Positions 21,430-33,772 are shown, counted from the stretch's first letter. The stretch: DNA of 64,000 nt from Margaritifera margaritifera (GCA_029931535.1 JAQPZY010001660.1:3125001-3189000), one strand, 5' to 3'. Made by a program: numbers and translations. Notes: generated by a model not told the origin, from the letters alone.

Positions 21430-22230
21430 ACATGATTTAAGCATAGATTAAACACAATATAAGTTGAGTTTAGTTGTCAATTAAAGACTTGAAAAGGAAT
21501 ATTATATTACCTAGATGTAGGCAAAGATCCTATACAAATTTCTAAGAAAGGTAAATCAAATAAGATGCTAGCACCTAAGTCAATGGCTACTCAAAAAGGT
21601 GGATGTGACTTTCTCAAATTTTAGGTGGGACAAGAGAAGGAAATAAATGGAAATCACTAATTGATAAAACTACAGGTATATCTTTACAACAACCTTTAGA
21701 ACCTGATGTTCAATAAAGACAGTCATTAAAAATGCTTGAGGAAATAGAAATGCAACTAATTAACACCATTTAACTATCTGAACGAAAAGTTAAAGAAGAG
21801 GAGACTATAATAGATGAATACCATGAAAAACATTTGGTAGTGGACCACATTCTAGTATATATACGCTGGAAGAGTGGACCACATTCTAGATTATATATGC
21901 TGGAAGAGTGAACCACATTCTATATTATATACACTGGAAGAAGAAAAAGAATTTAGAGGCTATGAAGATGCAGAGAATAGATGAATCAAAAATATCAATA
22001 TAAATTAAATCAGGCGTTGAAACATATGGCAAACAGATAGAAGAGATACAAAGGGATAGCAGCAAAGAGGCAAATGAACCTAATAAAGATAAATTGAAAG
22101 AACTGTTGTATAATACTGAAAGCAAAAGTGCACCAATATCTTCATATATAACATGTTTAGAAAAAACATTAGAGAAAAAATCAGCAAAATAAATCTCAAA
22201 GTTAGAGAAATGTTACCATTAGGTGAAAGG
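21430..22230 (+). pseudogene. Hydrophilic helical remnant downstream of HNH
   Basis: Lys/Glu/Asn-rich, with short open runs in changing frames (for example LEEEKEFRGYEDAENR near 21935 and REMLPLGERLKQL near 22202). It reads as the central coiled-coil part of a larger protein whose hydrophobic C-terminus follows at 22230-22972. A 34-bp repeat has expanded at 21839-21940. Confidence 0.4.
21839..21940. repeat. 34-bp tandem repeat, three copies
   Basis: Units start at 21839, 21873 and 21907, each beginning AGTGGACCACATTCTA or a variant. They lie within the plus-strand gene remnant. Confidence 0.95.
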
Positions 22231-22972
22231 TTAAAACAACTGTGTTAAGAAAGAGGTGTAACAATTGCAACTATTTTATACAGCTATAGGTATGTCAGCA
22301 GCGACTCTTGGTATAACCATTGCAAATTTTGTTAAAGGTTTAACACAAGTTGGCAGATGAACAAGTGGTGTTAGTGGTGGTGATGACAAAGGTTGTACAA
22401 ATAAATACATTGACAAAATTAAACAAGGAATGAACACTATTGTGTTTGAGTTAGTTTAAACAAGGAATGAACACTATTGTGTTTGAGTTAGTTTAAACAA
22501 GGAATGAACACTATTGTGTTTGAGTTAGTTTAAACAAGGAATGAACACTATTGTGTTTGAGTTAGTTTAAACAAGGAATGAACACTATTGTGTTTGAGTT
22601 AGTTTAAACAAGGAATGAACACTATTGTGTTTGAGTTAGTTTAAACAAGGAATGAACATTATTGTGTTTGAGTTAGTTTAAACAAGGAATGAACACTATT
22701 GTGTTTGAGTTAGTTTAAACAAGGAATGAACACTATTGTGTTTGAGTTAGTTTAAACAAAGCAGCAGCATTATTATCTGGTATAATTGGCAGTGTAATAA
22801 GATGGCTTCTAAGATCAGCTGGACAAATTGTGTATTTAGCTGATTATATTATTTTGGTTATTGTAGCATTAATAGATTTATTATTTGCAGTTATGATCAA
22901 AGGCGTAGACACCGCAACAAAAAGAATAGAAGGAAAAAGAGATAAAGAAAAGCAAAATATGTGTACCTAAAA
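22230..22972 (+). pseudogene. Membrane-protein C-terminal remnant interrupted by tandem repeat
   Basis: Before the array, ERGVTIATIL and a following Ala/Gly/Ile-rich segment (GMSAATLGITIANFVKGL) look like a membrane helix. After the array, from about 22757 to the TAA at about 22971, the frame is open for some 70 codons: KAAALLSGIIGSVIRWLLR, two strongly hydrophobic helices, then a basic Lys/Arg-rich end. This layout (helix, Gly-Ile-Ile-Gly hairpin, hydrophobic helix, basic tail) is familiar to me from predicted proteins of marine invertebrates that appear tied to mobile elements; I cannot name the family. Confidence 0.55.
22422..22757. repeat. 37-bp tandem repeat, nine copies
   Basis: Unit AACAAGGAATGAACACTATT plus 17 bases, repeated with hardly any variation (one C-to-T). 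It splits the membrane-protein remnant. Low divergence shows the array is much younger than the decay of the gene around it. Confidence 0.97.
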
Positions 22973-22984
22973 AAGTAAATTACT

Positions 22985-23720
22985 CCAGCTAATGCAACCA
23001 TTGTCAAAATTATAAACACTTGTTGATTTGTTTCATGATCTATTTCTTTTAAATCATGCACATTTTCGGTTTTATAAGGTTTTTGCCATTTTTGTCCTTC
23101 TTGTTTATATAATTCGTACTCACATTCCTAACTTTTCTTTTGTTTACTTTGTAATCTATTTGCTGACGAATTGACACAGACTGTTTGTCAGCTGCTCGAA
23201 TTCCATTTTGTACCATGTCGGTATGTATAGTAGTATTTATTCCTAGATTAAATGTACCGGATAACTTTTGTAAAATAAAAATAATTGTAACCTACTATAC
23301 TATCTATTTTCATCACCATATCACTTGGTAATAAAAACGGACCATCACCACCAATAACATAGTTTAGCCTAACTTTTGAATGAGAAAATTATTGCTGAAA
23401 TCTTATTGAAATGTTGTTCACCCAAAATTAAATTTTCAATCAACTTTTTTTACAGTGTTTTGTACAGTTGAAACAGACTGCATAATAGATGTTCTATTTT
23501 GTACTTGGCCACCTAAAATACATATCACATACAACCTTATACTTTGATTTAATCTAGATATTCCTAAGTTTGTTAGTCTTTTGCTATCATGTAGAAAAAA
23601 GTAAGTCCATATATTTTTTGGTCACTTACTAACATTAAATTTATTTCTTCAGCAAGCATTTTTCTCCAGTATTCAGCTGTTCCAGCTCCACAATTGCATT
23701 TATGTTTATATGCGGTTTTT
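22985..23720 (-). pseudogene. Unidentified membrane-anchored protein remnant
   Basis: On the minus strand, starting near 23715, a cysteine-containing coding-like stretch (CNCGAGTAEYWRKMLAEEIN) is followed in several frames by long coding-like pieces (for example VIGGDGPFLLPSDMVMKIDS near 23310-23370). Close to the 3' end lies a membrane helix (QQVFIILTMVALAGVIYFF, about 22980-23040). The protein would be about 230 residues with a C-terminal anchor. It runs convergently towards the plus-strand gene. Function unknown. Confidence 0.5.
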
Positions 23721-23744
23721 TTTAGCTCTAGTGGTCATTGATCA

Positions 23745-25233
23745 GAAGAGCTTATGGGATGGTCTGCTGTCTGTCGTCCGTCTGTCCGTTAACACAAGTT
23801 AGTTATCGCTACTCCTTCTAAACTACTTAGAGGATTGCCATGAAACTTTACACACACGTTCATCCCATAGTCTGGTTGGTCCTAGATTAAAATGGTGCTG
23901 CTCAGGCATCAACATTGCCGACACAGTAGACGTCATTAAAATCTTATTATTGCTACTCCTGAATGGGTTTTACTGAAAGACTTATGATGCCTAGTTGGTC
24001 CTAAATGAAAATGGTGCAGATCTGAACTCCAATATGGCCACCATGGCAGCCATCTTGAAATTCTTGTTATCACTACTCCTTCTGAATGGATGGTCATATC
24101 AACATGGCATTTTCTCTGAAAGACTTCTTATAATGTCTAGTTGGTCGTAAATGAAATGATGCAGATCTGACATCGACTATGGCTGCCACGGCAGCCATTG
24201 TTGAAAATCTTATTGTCACTCCTCCGACATAAATGTTCTTATCAACATGGGATTTTCACTAAAAGACTTCTTATGTATAGTTGGTCCTAAATGAAAATGG
24301 TGCAGATCTTACATCCAGTATGGCCGCCACAGCAGACATCTTGAAATTCTTGTTATCGCTACTCCTCCTGAATGTATGATCATAGCAACATGGCGTTTTC
24401 ACTGTAAGACTTCTTATGATGGTTGGTCCTAAATGAAAAAAATGCAGATCTTACATTCAGCATGGCCGCCACAGCATCCATCTTGAAAATCTTGTTATCG
24501 CTACTCCTACTGAATGGATGAACATATTGACATGGGGGGTTTTACTAAAAGACCTCTTATGATGTGTACTTGATCCTAAATGAAAATGGTGCTGATATGA
24601 CATCCAGTATGGCTGCCATAGCAGCCATATTGAAAATCTTGCTATCGCTACTACTCTTGAATGGATGAACATATCAACATAGGGTTTTCACTGAAAGACT
24701 TCGTATGATGCCTACTTAGTCCTAAATGAAAATGATGCTGATCTGGGGTCCAATATGGCCGTCATGGCAGCCATCATGAAAATCTTGTTATCACTACTTC
24801 TACTGAATCAATGGTCGTATCAGATGGGGTTTCACTAACAAACTTCTTATGATGTCTACTTGGTCTTAAATGAAAATGGTGCCGATCTGAAGTCCAATAT
24901 GGCAGCCAACTTGAAAATCTTATCATCGCTAATCCTTCTGAACAGAAAATTATATTGACGTGAGGTTTTCACTAAAAGACTTCTTATGATGTCTAGTTGG
25001 ACATCTGATGTCCAGTATGGCCGCCATGGCAGTCATCTTGAAAATCTTGTTATCGCTACTCCTCCTGAATGGATGGGCATATCAGCATGGGGTTTTCACT
25101 AAAAAACTCCTTATCATGTCTACTTGGTCCTAAATGAAAATGGTGCTGTCTGTCTTCTGATGTTCATCCATCTGTCCGTTATCACAAGTTTGTTATCGCT
25201 ACTCCTCTTAAGCTCTGTTCAGGATTGCCTTGA

Positions 25234-25234
<1 letters not shown>
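23745..25234. repeat. ~142-bp tandem repeat, about nine copies
   Basis: Marker GTTATCGCTACTCCTCCTGA recurs at about 24067, 24353, 24495, 24641, 24787 and 25052, with diverged forms between. Each unit also has TGGTCCTAAATGAAAATGGT and a palindrome-like ATGGCCGCCATGGCAGCCAT. The ends (CTGTCCGTTAACACAAG near 23785 and CTGTCCGTTATCACAAG near 25170) are similar to each other, so the array is framed by copies of one edge sequence. Confidence 0.85.

Positions 25235-25236
<2 letters not shown>

Positions 25237-25294
<58 letters not shown>
25237..25294. repeat. (TA)n microsatellite
   Basis: About 29 TA units at the edge of the 142-bp array. Confidence 0.97.
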
Positions 25295-25298
<4 letters not shown>

Positions 25299-28200
25299 TG
25301 CACATATAGATTGCAATCCCTGATTATAACTATCAAGTCACTGAGAACATAAGTTTCCATAGCACTGTGAACTGTGACTTGCATTGTGTTTCAAAGAAGT
25401 CTCATCATGATTTGTTTCATTGTCTTCTACACACTGATGAAGTATATATAGGTCTACGTGGGCTTGAAGGGAGCAGGCGTTAGAGGTGTTATATATTTAG
25501 GTACTATATGACTTGTGCCTGCCTGTACTTTGCTTTTCATTATCTTGATTAGTGGCATTGTCTTCTACAATATGATGAAGTGTATCTGGGTCTACCAGGG
25601 AAAGGGGTAGGGTGGTGATAAGTAATTAGGCCCTCTATAGCTTGTGTCTACTTGAGCAAGGCCATTTGTTTTTATGGCTTTGCTTGAACGGCACAGATAA
25701 GAGTGGAGGTTGTGGGCCAAGGTGAGGATGGCTCTAGTAACACAGGGCTGGTGTTAGATCTATTGTTTATGTCTTAACACAGTTTAAGTTATCCATTTTA
25801 AGTCCAAGCCAAGCATCCACTGCCCTGAAATAAAATGGTATTTGTTGATGGGAATACAGTACATTTGACTTTATTTTCATGTAAAGTAGTGATTTTGGGC
25901 ATATGAGTATTTCTAGAGTTAGAAATTAGTCCAAGGTTCATTCATCTGCTTCAGTGATGAGTTGTTCCTGACATGGATAGGGATACTCTCTTGATTTTAT
26001 TTTATGTGGATAAAATCTGGGATTACCTTTCTGTATGAATTTACTTCCACATCATGAATATCCATTTGGGTGAATCCAGAGAACTCAGATAGACTGGATC
26101 CATTGAAAATTTTCTACAGCATTGACATTGTTAGATTTACCACCATTTTAAGTATTTTCAAAAAATAATATTTTTAACAGCATCAGTCACAATGAGGATT
26201 TACCAAAAGCATTTAAATACTTAGATGAACAATATCCATGATGAATAAATCCTAGATTAATGATATTCACTGATTTTGACAAAGTACTTCTAAGCAATTG
26301 TTTACCTGGCCACCATCTTGCAGCATGAATGAAATGATGCGAAACAACATGTTTTCATCATTCAAAATGATAGACATTGTTAAAAGGAAGAAATGGTCTT
26401 GTCTTGATTTCCTGGAAATTCTTTTTGCCCTGTAGAATATCAGTCCCTTCTAGGGACTCTTGTTTACATGATCTGGCGTAGGTTCTCCAAAACACTGATC
26501 TACAGTATTATGTTCTTCAGGACCAGTTTCAATAAGATATTTATTTTTCCATTAATATATCTCCAATCATTATGAGGAAGAATATTAAAGTTATTACAAA
26601 TTATGTTAAATTTTGTTATTTCTATATTATTATTTATTGTATTAAAATATTGATAATCAGGTAACAGTATTCTGCATTCAAACAACAGTTTTATATCTGA
26701 AAGTAGATGTGGAACCTATATATTGATTTGACTAATTCTTGTATCAGTTAGATGCTAATAAGATAACCTACCTCATAATGTTGCCATCCATACTGCCCAG
26801 TTTAATTGATTTTGCCAGAATTTTATATCACACTGTGCTTTATATCTGTTTATTGAATCATCATTGTCAAATTTTAAAGTGTAATGGTCTAAAATGTTCT
26901 GTACTTGTATATATATTTGTTTCTCTGTAGTATATTTCTATTTCTATATATGTTTGCAATGCCTTATTAACTCAAGTGTTAAACTAAGTTGCTGGTCAAG
27001 TGTAAGGTGCACTGCTTGTTAGCTTGTTAGTTTGTTTGGTTTGTTGTTTTTTTTGTTTTTGTTTTTTTTAAGTCTGAAGTCCATAGTTTATTTTATCTAA
27101 AGTTTTAAATCTTTATAAATTTGAAAATATAAAATAATGGCTGGTAGACAGAAGTCTATTATTTTAGTATAGGAATTAAAACCTAATGAGTATCCAAATT
27201 AAAGAGAGACAGACATGAAAACAGTTGTCTTCAAATTTCAGTGTCTAGTGATCATCTTTTTTTTTAATGTTTAATTTCTATAGTTCTCAGCTTGATTACA
27301 GGACAGACAAGTGGTCAGATTCTGTCAGCTTTCAGAGTTTGATGTCTGTGTCAATCAATCATCTTCATATGATCATCTTTCAGAGGGCTTATGGGTTGTA
27401 TTTACAAAATTATTGGACTCCAGGCATAATGCTGTCTTAGATGATAATAGTTGAGTATTGTGTGTCCAATGAAGATAATCATCAGTTATCACTTGGATGG
27501 CAATGATTAACTGCTGATATTTGGTTATTGGATCTATGGGTGGTAGAAGATGGGTAAATTATGATTGTAAACTTTATGCATTTGCTTTTGTGGCTTCATA
27601 AGGTCTGCAGCACCTGGCACTTTTCTAACAAAGCTGATAATGTTTATTTTTTGAAAAATGAAAATAAGGTATTTTATGGCTGAGCCAGAAATCATACTGT
27701 CCAAAAGAAATTGTATTATGGGTTCTATGGTGTCTGTTGAAAAAAAGTTTTGTCTGATGGGGGGGGGGGGGGCAATTTTTAAACATGAAAATAAGGTTGT
27801 TTATGACCAAGGTGGAATGAGTCATGTCAAACTACTGATGATGAAATAATATATAGGGCCCCTTGAAAGTGCCAAGGGCCTTATAAATTTGTCCCAGGGG
27901 CCCATTTTATTATAAAGTTGGAGAAATTGATGCTGTAATGTAGGAGACTTTTTAAATTTTTGAGCTAAATTGCGTGCATGTATCAGAGTGAGTTTATCAA
28001 CATAATTTATTACTCAAAACCCTGAATAACATGTTACAAACAACAATAAAATAACACTTTGCATTTCATTTGAATGCATTTTCTCTACATATTGTGTTAC
28101 AGAAATATGTTCACAAAAGAGAATGGGTGTGCAACTGTCAACTTTGCATAAATCATGTCAAGAGATCACAAAAGATAATTTTAAAAGCTAACATTTCTGC

Positions 28201-29967
28201 TTGCCTTCAACATCCAACTGGTAACACAACAAAAACTGAAGTGACACCAAATTTCCGGATTTGCAGTAGACTCAGTACAATGAAGCACATTTAGTTTGAC
28301 AAAGGTATCCAGACAGAGAGTATTTAGTTTGACAAAGGTACCCAGACAGAGAGTATGTGATACATAAAGAAAGGTTTAAAAAGATAAAACAACTACTGTA
28401 ATGGAAATAATGGTATATAATACATTATTTTGCATATCAGTGTCAAGTAAATCTAGCCAATAAATCATGAACTTAAGAGACTCATTCTCCTTTATGACTC
28501 ACTGTCTGAATAAAGGGTTCCAAAACTCATAAGTATTACAGAAGTATTAGCTTTTCCTAAAAGCTTGCTGTCTTTTATATATATCCATTCGTAATGCCTG
28601 CTAGGTCTAGATGGATTCTCCACCATACCTAACGGAGTGTCTTGCACTGTCGAGCACATGAAAATATGATGAAATAACCTTAGTTTGTACCAGGGTCACA
28701 TGACTTGCCCTTGGGAAAAAAAAAAAAAATCACTTTTCTGGAGCAAGTGTATTGTATGAGTGTACACCCACAACCACATCCAGTGCTTTTGGTCTACTCT
28801 TTGTTAGAATTAGTTATGTTCTTTTACTTGGTTATATAAGGTACTGAACCTTCAGCTGCTAATCTAAGCCCATCTTCGCTAATCAAGGGTCACTCATCTG
28901 CTTCACCCCATCATTGTTGTGGTGCAAAGTGGATCCATGACCCCTGTCTAGCAAAGATGATCTATGCCAGGTCTCTGTTGAGTCTAATAGCCAAGTGACA
29001 CCTTTGGTCTTTTCTGCTATAGACCTTTCCATTATGGTTTTAACAGGTGTAGCCATATGTGTATCATGTGACATTCCGCCTTTACGGTACTGATATCACC
29101 CAGCACTCAGTACTATGGAAGTTATAATCATACACATTTACTGTAAATATAATTTATTTACAGAAGCATTTAGGTTAACAGTGCATTGCTGTGAAAACAA
29201 TATTTAGCGAATTGATTACCCCAAAGTTTTATTTTTGTTATACTTCAGAACTTTTCCTGTGTAATTTTGTACGATTGGTTCGTTTTTATCTCAAGGTTGT
29301 AATTCATGTTTTAATTCTTATTTTCATCAGTTATTTATTTCATAGTTCTAAATTTGTTAACTATTTAACAAATGTTATCAAATTGTCTTCAAAAGAAATT
29401 TTTATTTAATTTTTGGGTCCTTATGAATCACGCCAATTAAAATAGGTCATAGTTTTTCATACATTCACTTTCTCTCATATATTTTATCATTCACTACTTC
29501 TCATACGTTTTTCTGAGACTGTGACATATGTAGGTACATAATTGAGTTATATATACTGATAAGTAAACACACTGATGAATGAATTAAATAATTATTAATT
29601 TCAACAAGTAATTGCATGAATTTATTGATCAATAAATTAATTTCTATTCATTATGTCCATGAATGTCAAATTTGTAAATGTCTTGAAGACTTACAAGCTA
29701 TCAATGATTTTGCCTATCAAAAACTTCGGTCACATCTGTACGATCCTTTTCTCATTTTTTATGGAATTCATATATTGAATTAGTAATTATAAAGGTGATT
29801 ATTTACTTATTTACTTGTCAAAAATTGTATGAAAGAAAAATGTTAGTTCCTGTCATCTAAAATATTATATTAAAGTATTATAGTAAATGCTTTTTGATTT
29901 TCAAGAAAAGGAGAAAAGTAATCATGATGCACCTAGATACATGTACACACAAACACATACACACATG

Positions 29968-29969
<2 letters not shown>
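25295..29969. other. Unannotated DNA
   Basis: No gene or transposon recognised on either strand in this 4.7 kb. Small items: a poly-G run of about 14 near 27760-27772, a 2 x 33-bp direct repeat (TTTAGTTTGACAAAGGTA-type) at about 28289-28355, and a poly-A patch near 28718-28730. Short open frames (for example 28070-28294) lack recognisable domains. Confidence 0.5.

Positions 29970-30035
<66 letters not shown>
29970..30035. repeat. (TA)n microsatellite
   Basis: About 33 AT units preceded by a CA-rich patch. Confidence 0.97.
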
Positions 30036-30037
<2 letters not shown>

Positions 30038-32075
30038 AGGTAAACAATGAAATCATCAATGTATCAAATTGGTGATTTTCCAATTTCTTGGGCATTTTAG
30101 TCTTTTTTTCCTTTACAGATGATTTGTCAAATTTCAGAATTCCCCTGTAAGTTAAAATTTGACAACTTATTTTAAATGAAATTTCTTGTTCCTTTTAAAT
30201 TAAATGGACAGTAATTGCTAAATTTTGCTATGCGATAATTTTTCAGAAATAAGGACCTTAATTTTGTGAACACAAGTGTCATGATTATTGTGTATTTTTG
30301 GTTTTGCTTACATTCTGATGCAGCTGTTTTCTGTAGTATTTGAGAGTATACATTCGAAGATTTATGCATAAAAAAGTTGATTTATAGCAATAAAAAAATA
30401 TAGAAGTGTTTGCAACGTATCGTGTTTTATTCAGTCTTTCTCGTATCAGGCATATTTAGAATCAGTATTTGTAATCAGTACCTTAATGCCGGACGCGTGT
30501 AGTGACACGTAGCGAGCAGGGGAAGGTAAATATGGAAGAACTGTCCACTGGAAAGGTCTATATGAGGCTGAGATGCACACAACAGAGGCAGCAGTCATGC
30601 CTGACACTGGCTAGTATACAAGTGGGCAGGTGTTTTTGAGAGTACTGGCGTCAGTTGATAGGTTACTTCTTTTGAAAGTACTCACATTTACTAAAAGTAA
30701 TTTTGGTTGTGAACACAGCTGAATTATCTTAAAGTTTTGTTTACATGCTAGCTGTGAATCCTTCAAAAATATACACTTTTCACATAATAAAACTTGTCCC
30801 AAACAAGTCCTTAAGCAAAGTTTTCACTTGCCAGATCACTTCAGCCAAACATCAGAATATGAGATTTACTCAGTCCCGATTTATTTCATTGTTCAGCTCA
30901 CCACAGACATTATTGTCATAACTGAATTTTTTAACTAACTTCTTGGATAGGCCTTGGGTATTAAAAAAGAAATAGCAATGGTACAGCCACTAAAGCATGA
31001 TACTGCTGCTGGAGAGGGGGGTAAATGACTTGTACCTTCATCTCCTACGATGACCTTGTTGGAAGTTAGTTCTAAAATTCAACATGTCAAGTGTAGGACT
31101 GAAGATGATGGAAAAGACAATCAGCCTCATGCAAAAGCATTTAAGAGGAAATGGACCGTCAGATCTACCGTACAATAAGTTGTGCAGTCATTCTTTAAGT
31201 GTTTCAAACAAAGCAAGTATGGACATTAACAGTTCTTTTGTTGAACTTGAACTTAAAGCAAAGATTTTGTTTTATGCTTGTGTATAAAACTTGCCAAATA
31301 TAAAGGTGGCTGAAAATTCATATAATTGGCAATGTGGAAAGGGGGGGGGGGGCATAAAACATTTTGTGATTTGCTGGAAAATCAATAAGTTTCATGGTCA
31401 TGTTCATTGTCCTTTATTGATTGATGTTCTAACAGGAAAAAAATCCCCAGCATCTACGCCAATTAAATCGTGATATTATCCCATACAGTTCTGTGATAAC
31501 TACTCTGAAAGATGTTCTCTTAATTAGATTCAGACAGCTCAATATATGTAGCAAAATTCTGTTGCTTATACCAGAATAAATTAACATGAAGCCTGTCAAT
31601 AGAACATGTCAGCATGTCATCTGTATTTATTGATAATGCTAAACAAATGATGGACTTTCTATTTTTAGAAGTGTTATACAACTTGAAAAATATTTATAAC
31701 TATCGGACAATTTAATATCATCAACAGGAGTTGCAAACATCTTTGCTAAGTTCAGTTTCTTAAATTATCAGTTTTTATGATAGCAGCAACACATAATAAC
31801 TCATATATCAAAAGAAAATCAGATTATATAGAAGGCTGTCACTGGCATTTTCTGGGTTAATTATCTGATTTTTAGGTCCAGTGCCCTTTATAATTGGTTG
31901 TCCCTTAGGGATAGATGTTTATTGAGAATTTGATCCATCATAATGCTGTTTATTAATCAATAGATCATTGACATCTTACAACATGTTTATGTTTCAGTAG
32001 AGTTGCCTAATTTAGAACCAGCCTTCATGATAAATATGTGTCTCAGACTGTTTTAATCTCTGCCCATTAAGGGTT
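30036..32075. other. Unannotated DNA
   Basis: No gene recognised. A poly-G run of about 12 lies near 31341-31352. A GC-richer patch (GGACGCGTGTAGTGACACG, near 30490) is a short unexplained inverted motif. Confidence 0.5.
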
Positions 32076-32307
32076 TGTTTTTTTTTGGTTTTGTGGGGTT
32101 TATTGCCATTTTTCAGTACATGATAGGCTATACATGGCAGCCAGTATATTTGGTGGGGGAAGAACCACCAACCCATGGGAAGCTAATGGCAAGCTTTCTC
32201 ACATACCCACATTGGTTGAGCTAAGACTCGAACTCATGCAGACAGGTGAGATGTGTGAGTGATCTGTAAAGGCAAGTACCTTAGACCACTCAGTCACCCA
32301 GGGCCCC
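32076..32307 (-). mobile_element. tRNA-derived SINE, family 1, copy 3 (reverse)
   Basis: Body and tRNA-like head in reverse orientation; GGTCTAAGG-type and GGGCCC head at 32281-32306. It faces copy 4 only 26 bases away, so the two form an inverted pair. Confidence 0.85.
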
Positions 32308-32332
32308 ACCCTTTAAGGTTTATGTACCCTTC

Positions 32333-32474
32333 TTGGTTGACATGACCAACATGGGTATATGAGAAAACTTGCCAGTAGCTTCCCGTAGGTGAGTGGTTCT
32401 TCCCAGGTTCTTCCTCCACCAAATATATTGGCTACCATGTATTGACTATATGAAAAATATGGCATTAACCCAAC
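32333..32474 (+). mobile_element. tRNA-derived SINE, family 1, copy 4 (headless)
   Basis: Starts inside the body at TTGACATGACCAACATGGGT and runs to the CATTAACCC tail; the tRNA part is missing. Opposite orientation to copy 3. Confidence 0.85.
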
Positions 32475-32764
32475 CCTTCTTGGTCATTACACCATGTATT
32501 TCAGCCATATGACTTCACATGAGTACAGCAGAAACTATACATTGTAATTAATGCTAACTGATAGGAGTACCTAGATTACATTATTGTGATTACAAATAGG
32601 TATAAATAGTTAATTATTATAACTGACACTAGAACAAGCTATTCAATACTTTTTTAGTTTTCAAAACTTCACCAAAAATTTACCAAGTACAAAAGATTCA
32701 CTTTTTAAAAAAAACTAACCCCCAAAATATGTAGTTGTAAAGTTGAAGCTACTCATCTATAACA

Positions 32765-33770
32765 TCAGTGACCCTGAATGACAAATCTGAGTCTGACATG
32801 CAACACAGTATGGACCATTTCTCTTCAGCTTGTGACAATTTCGGTCTCACAGTCAGTATCAAGAAGACAGAGGTGATACACCAACCTGCACCAGGAAAGC
32901 CTTACGTAGAACCTACCATCACAGTAAATGGCCCAACCCTCATGGCAGTGGACAAGTTCACCTATCTCGGCAGCACACTGTCACGTGCAGTCCACATCGA
33001 TGATGGAACCAACACCAGAATTGCTAAAGCAAGTGTGGCCTTTGGCAGACTATGTGCAAATGTGTGGGAGCACAGAGATATCAGTCTACAAACAAAACTG
33101 AAGGTCTACAAAGTCATTGTGTTGCTGAGCCTGCTGTATGCATGCAAAACCTGGATGGGGTACAGTGTACAGACGCCATGCCAAGAAGCTTAACCATTTT
33201 CACATGTTCTGCATGAAGAAGCTGATGAGAATAAGATGGCAGGACAGGGTCCCAGACACTGAGGTTTTCACACAGGCAGGCATTCCAAGCATCCATGCTC
33301 TGCTGATGAAATCACAGTTGAGATGGACAGGCTTCTGAATCCAGGATGACAGAAGAGCGACTACCTAAGAAGAACTTCTGTGGCGAGCTAAAGGAGGGAA
33401 AGCCATCTCAGGATGGTCAGAAGAAACACTTCAAAGATAACCTCAAGTCATGCTTGAAACATTTCAACATTGACCCAGCATCTTTGGAAGATCTCACACA
33501 GGAACACTCCACCTGGCGGAGTCTCATCCATACTGGAGAACTGCAGAGGCAGTGCAGAAGCGTGAGCAGCGTAAATCTCCAAACTGCAGTACGTCCTCTA
33601 TTGATCAAGCGAACCCAAGTGGCATCTCCTGTTAAGTGTTCCACAGACAGTTCAGAGCACAAATTGGCCTGATCAGCAACTCATGTACTCACAGAAACCA
33701 AACCAGTTAGTGATGTCATGGTAATCTTCAAACTCAAAGGACGAACAACAACAACATCATTGACCCTTAT
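32765..33770 (+). pseudogene. LINE (non-LTR retrotransposon) 3' end, 5'-truncated
   Basis: The C-terminal third of a LINE endonuclease/reverse transcriptase. An open frame at 32768-33193 has the thumb-side motifs NFGLTVSIKKTEVI and KFTYLGSTLS followed by LLYACKTW. Shifted frames then give the KKLNHFHMFCMKKLMRIRWQ block (33180-33240) and LPKKNFCGEL (33361 on). A degraded FRAQIGLIS-type end near 33650 corresponds to a terminal zinc-finger-like segment. The tail has GGACGAACAACAACAACATC (33740-33757), an AAC-type 3' end. The RT catalytic core is absent, as expected for 5' truncation. DIRS copy B begins 3 bases after this feature. Confidence 0.88.
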
Positions 33771-33772
33771 AG

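Larger units (their letters stand above)
17380..23720. mobile_element. Decayed virus-like or giant mobile element
   Basis: A block about 6.3 kb long, very AT-rich, with clustered gene remnants on both strands: minus (17.4-20.7 kb), plus (20.9-23.0 kb), minus (23.0-23.7 kb). Contents are an HNH endonuclease remnant, coiled-coil proteins, and several small proteins each with one Gly/Ala-rich membrane segment. No intron-like structure is seen and every frame is broken by stops and shifts. Gene packing, strand switching and gene types fit an integrated DNA virus or a Polinton-sized element better than host genes. I found no capsid, polymerase or integrase in what remains and could not identify terminal repeats, so boundaries and family are open. 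Three separate short tandem arrays have grown inside it. Confidence 0.6.

Noticed and set aside
17380..23720. Calling the virus-like block a Polinton/Maverick outright
   Set aside because: No polymerase, integrase, protease, capsid gene or terminal inverted repeats were found in the remains.
28070..28294. Possible small Cys-containing protein
   Set aside because: No domain, homology or splice context that I can support.
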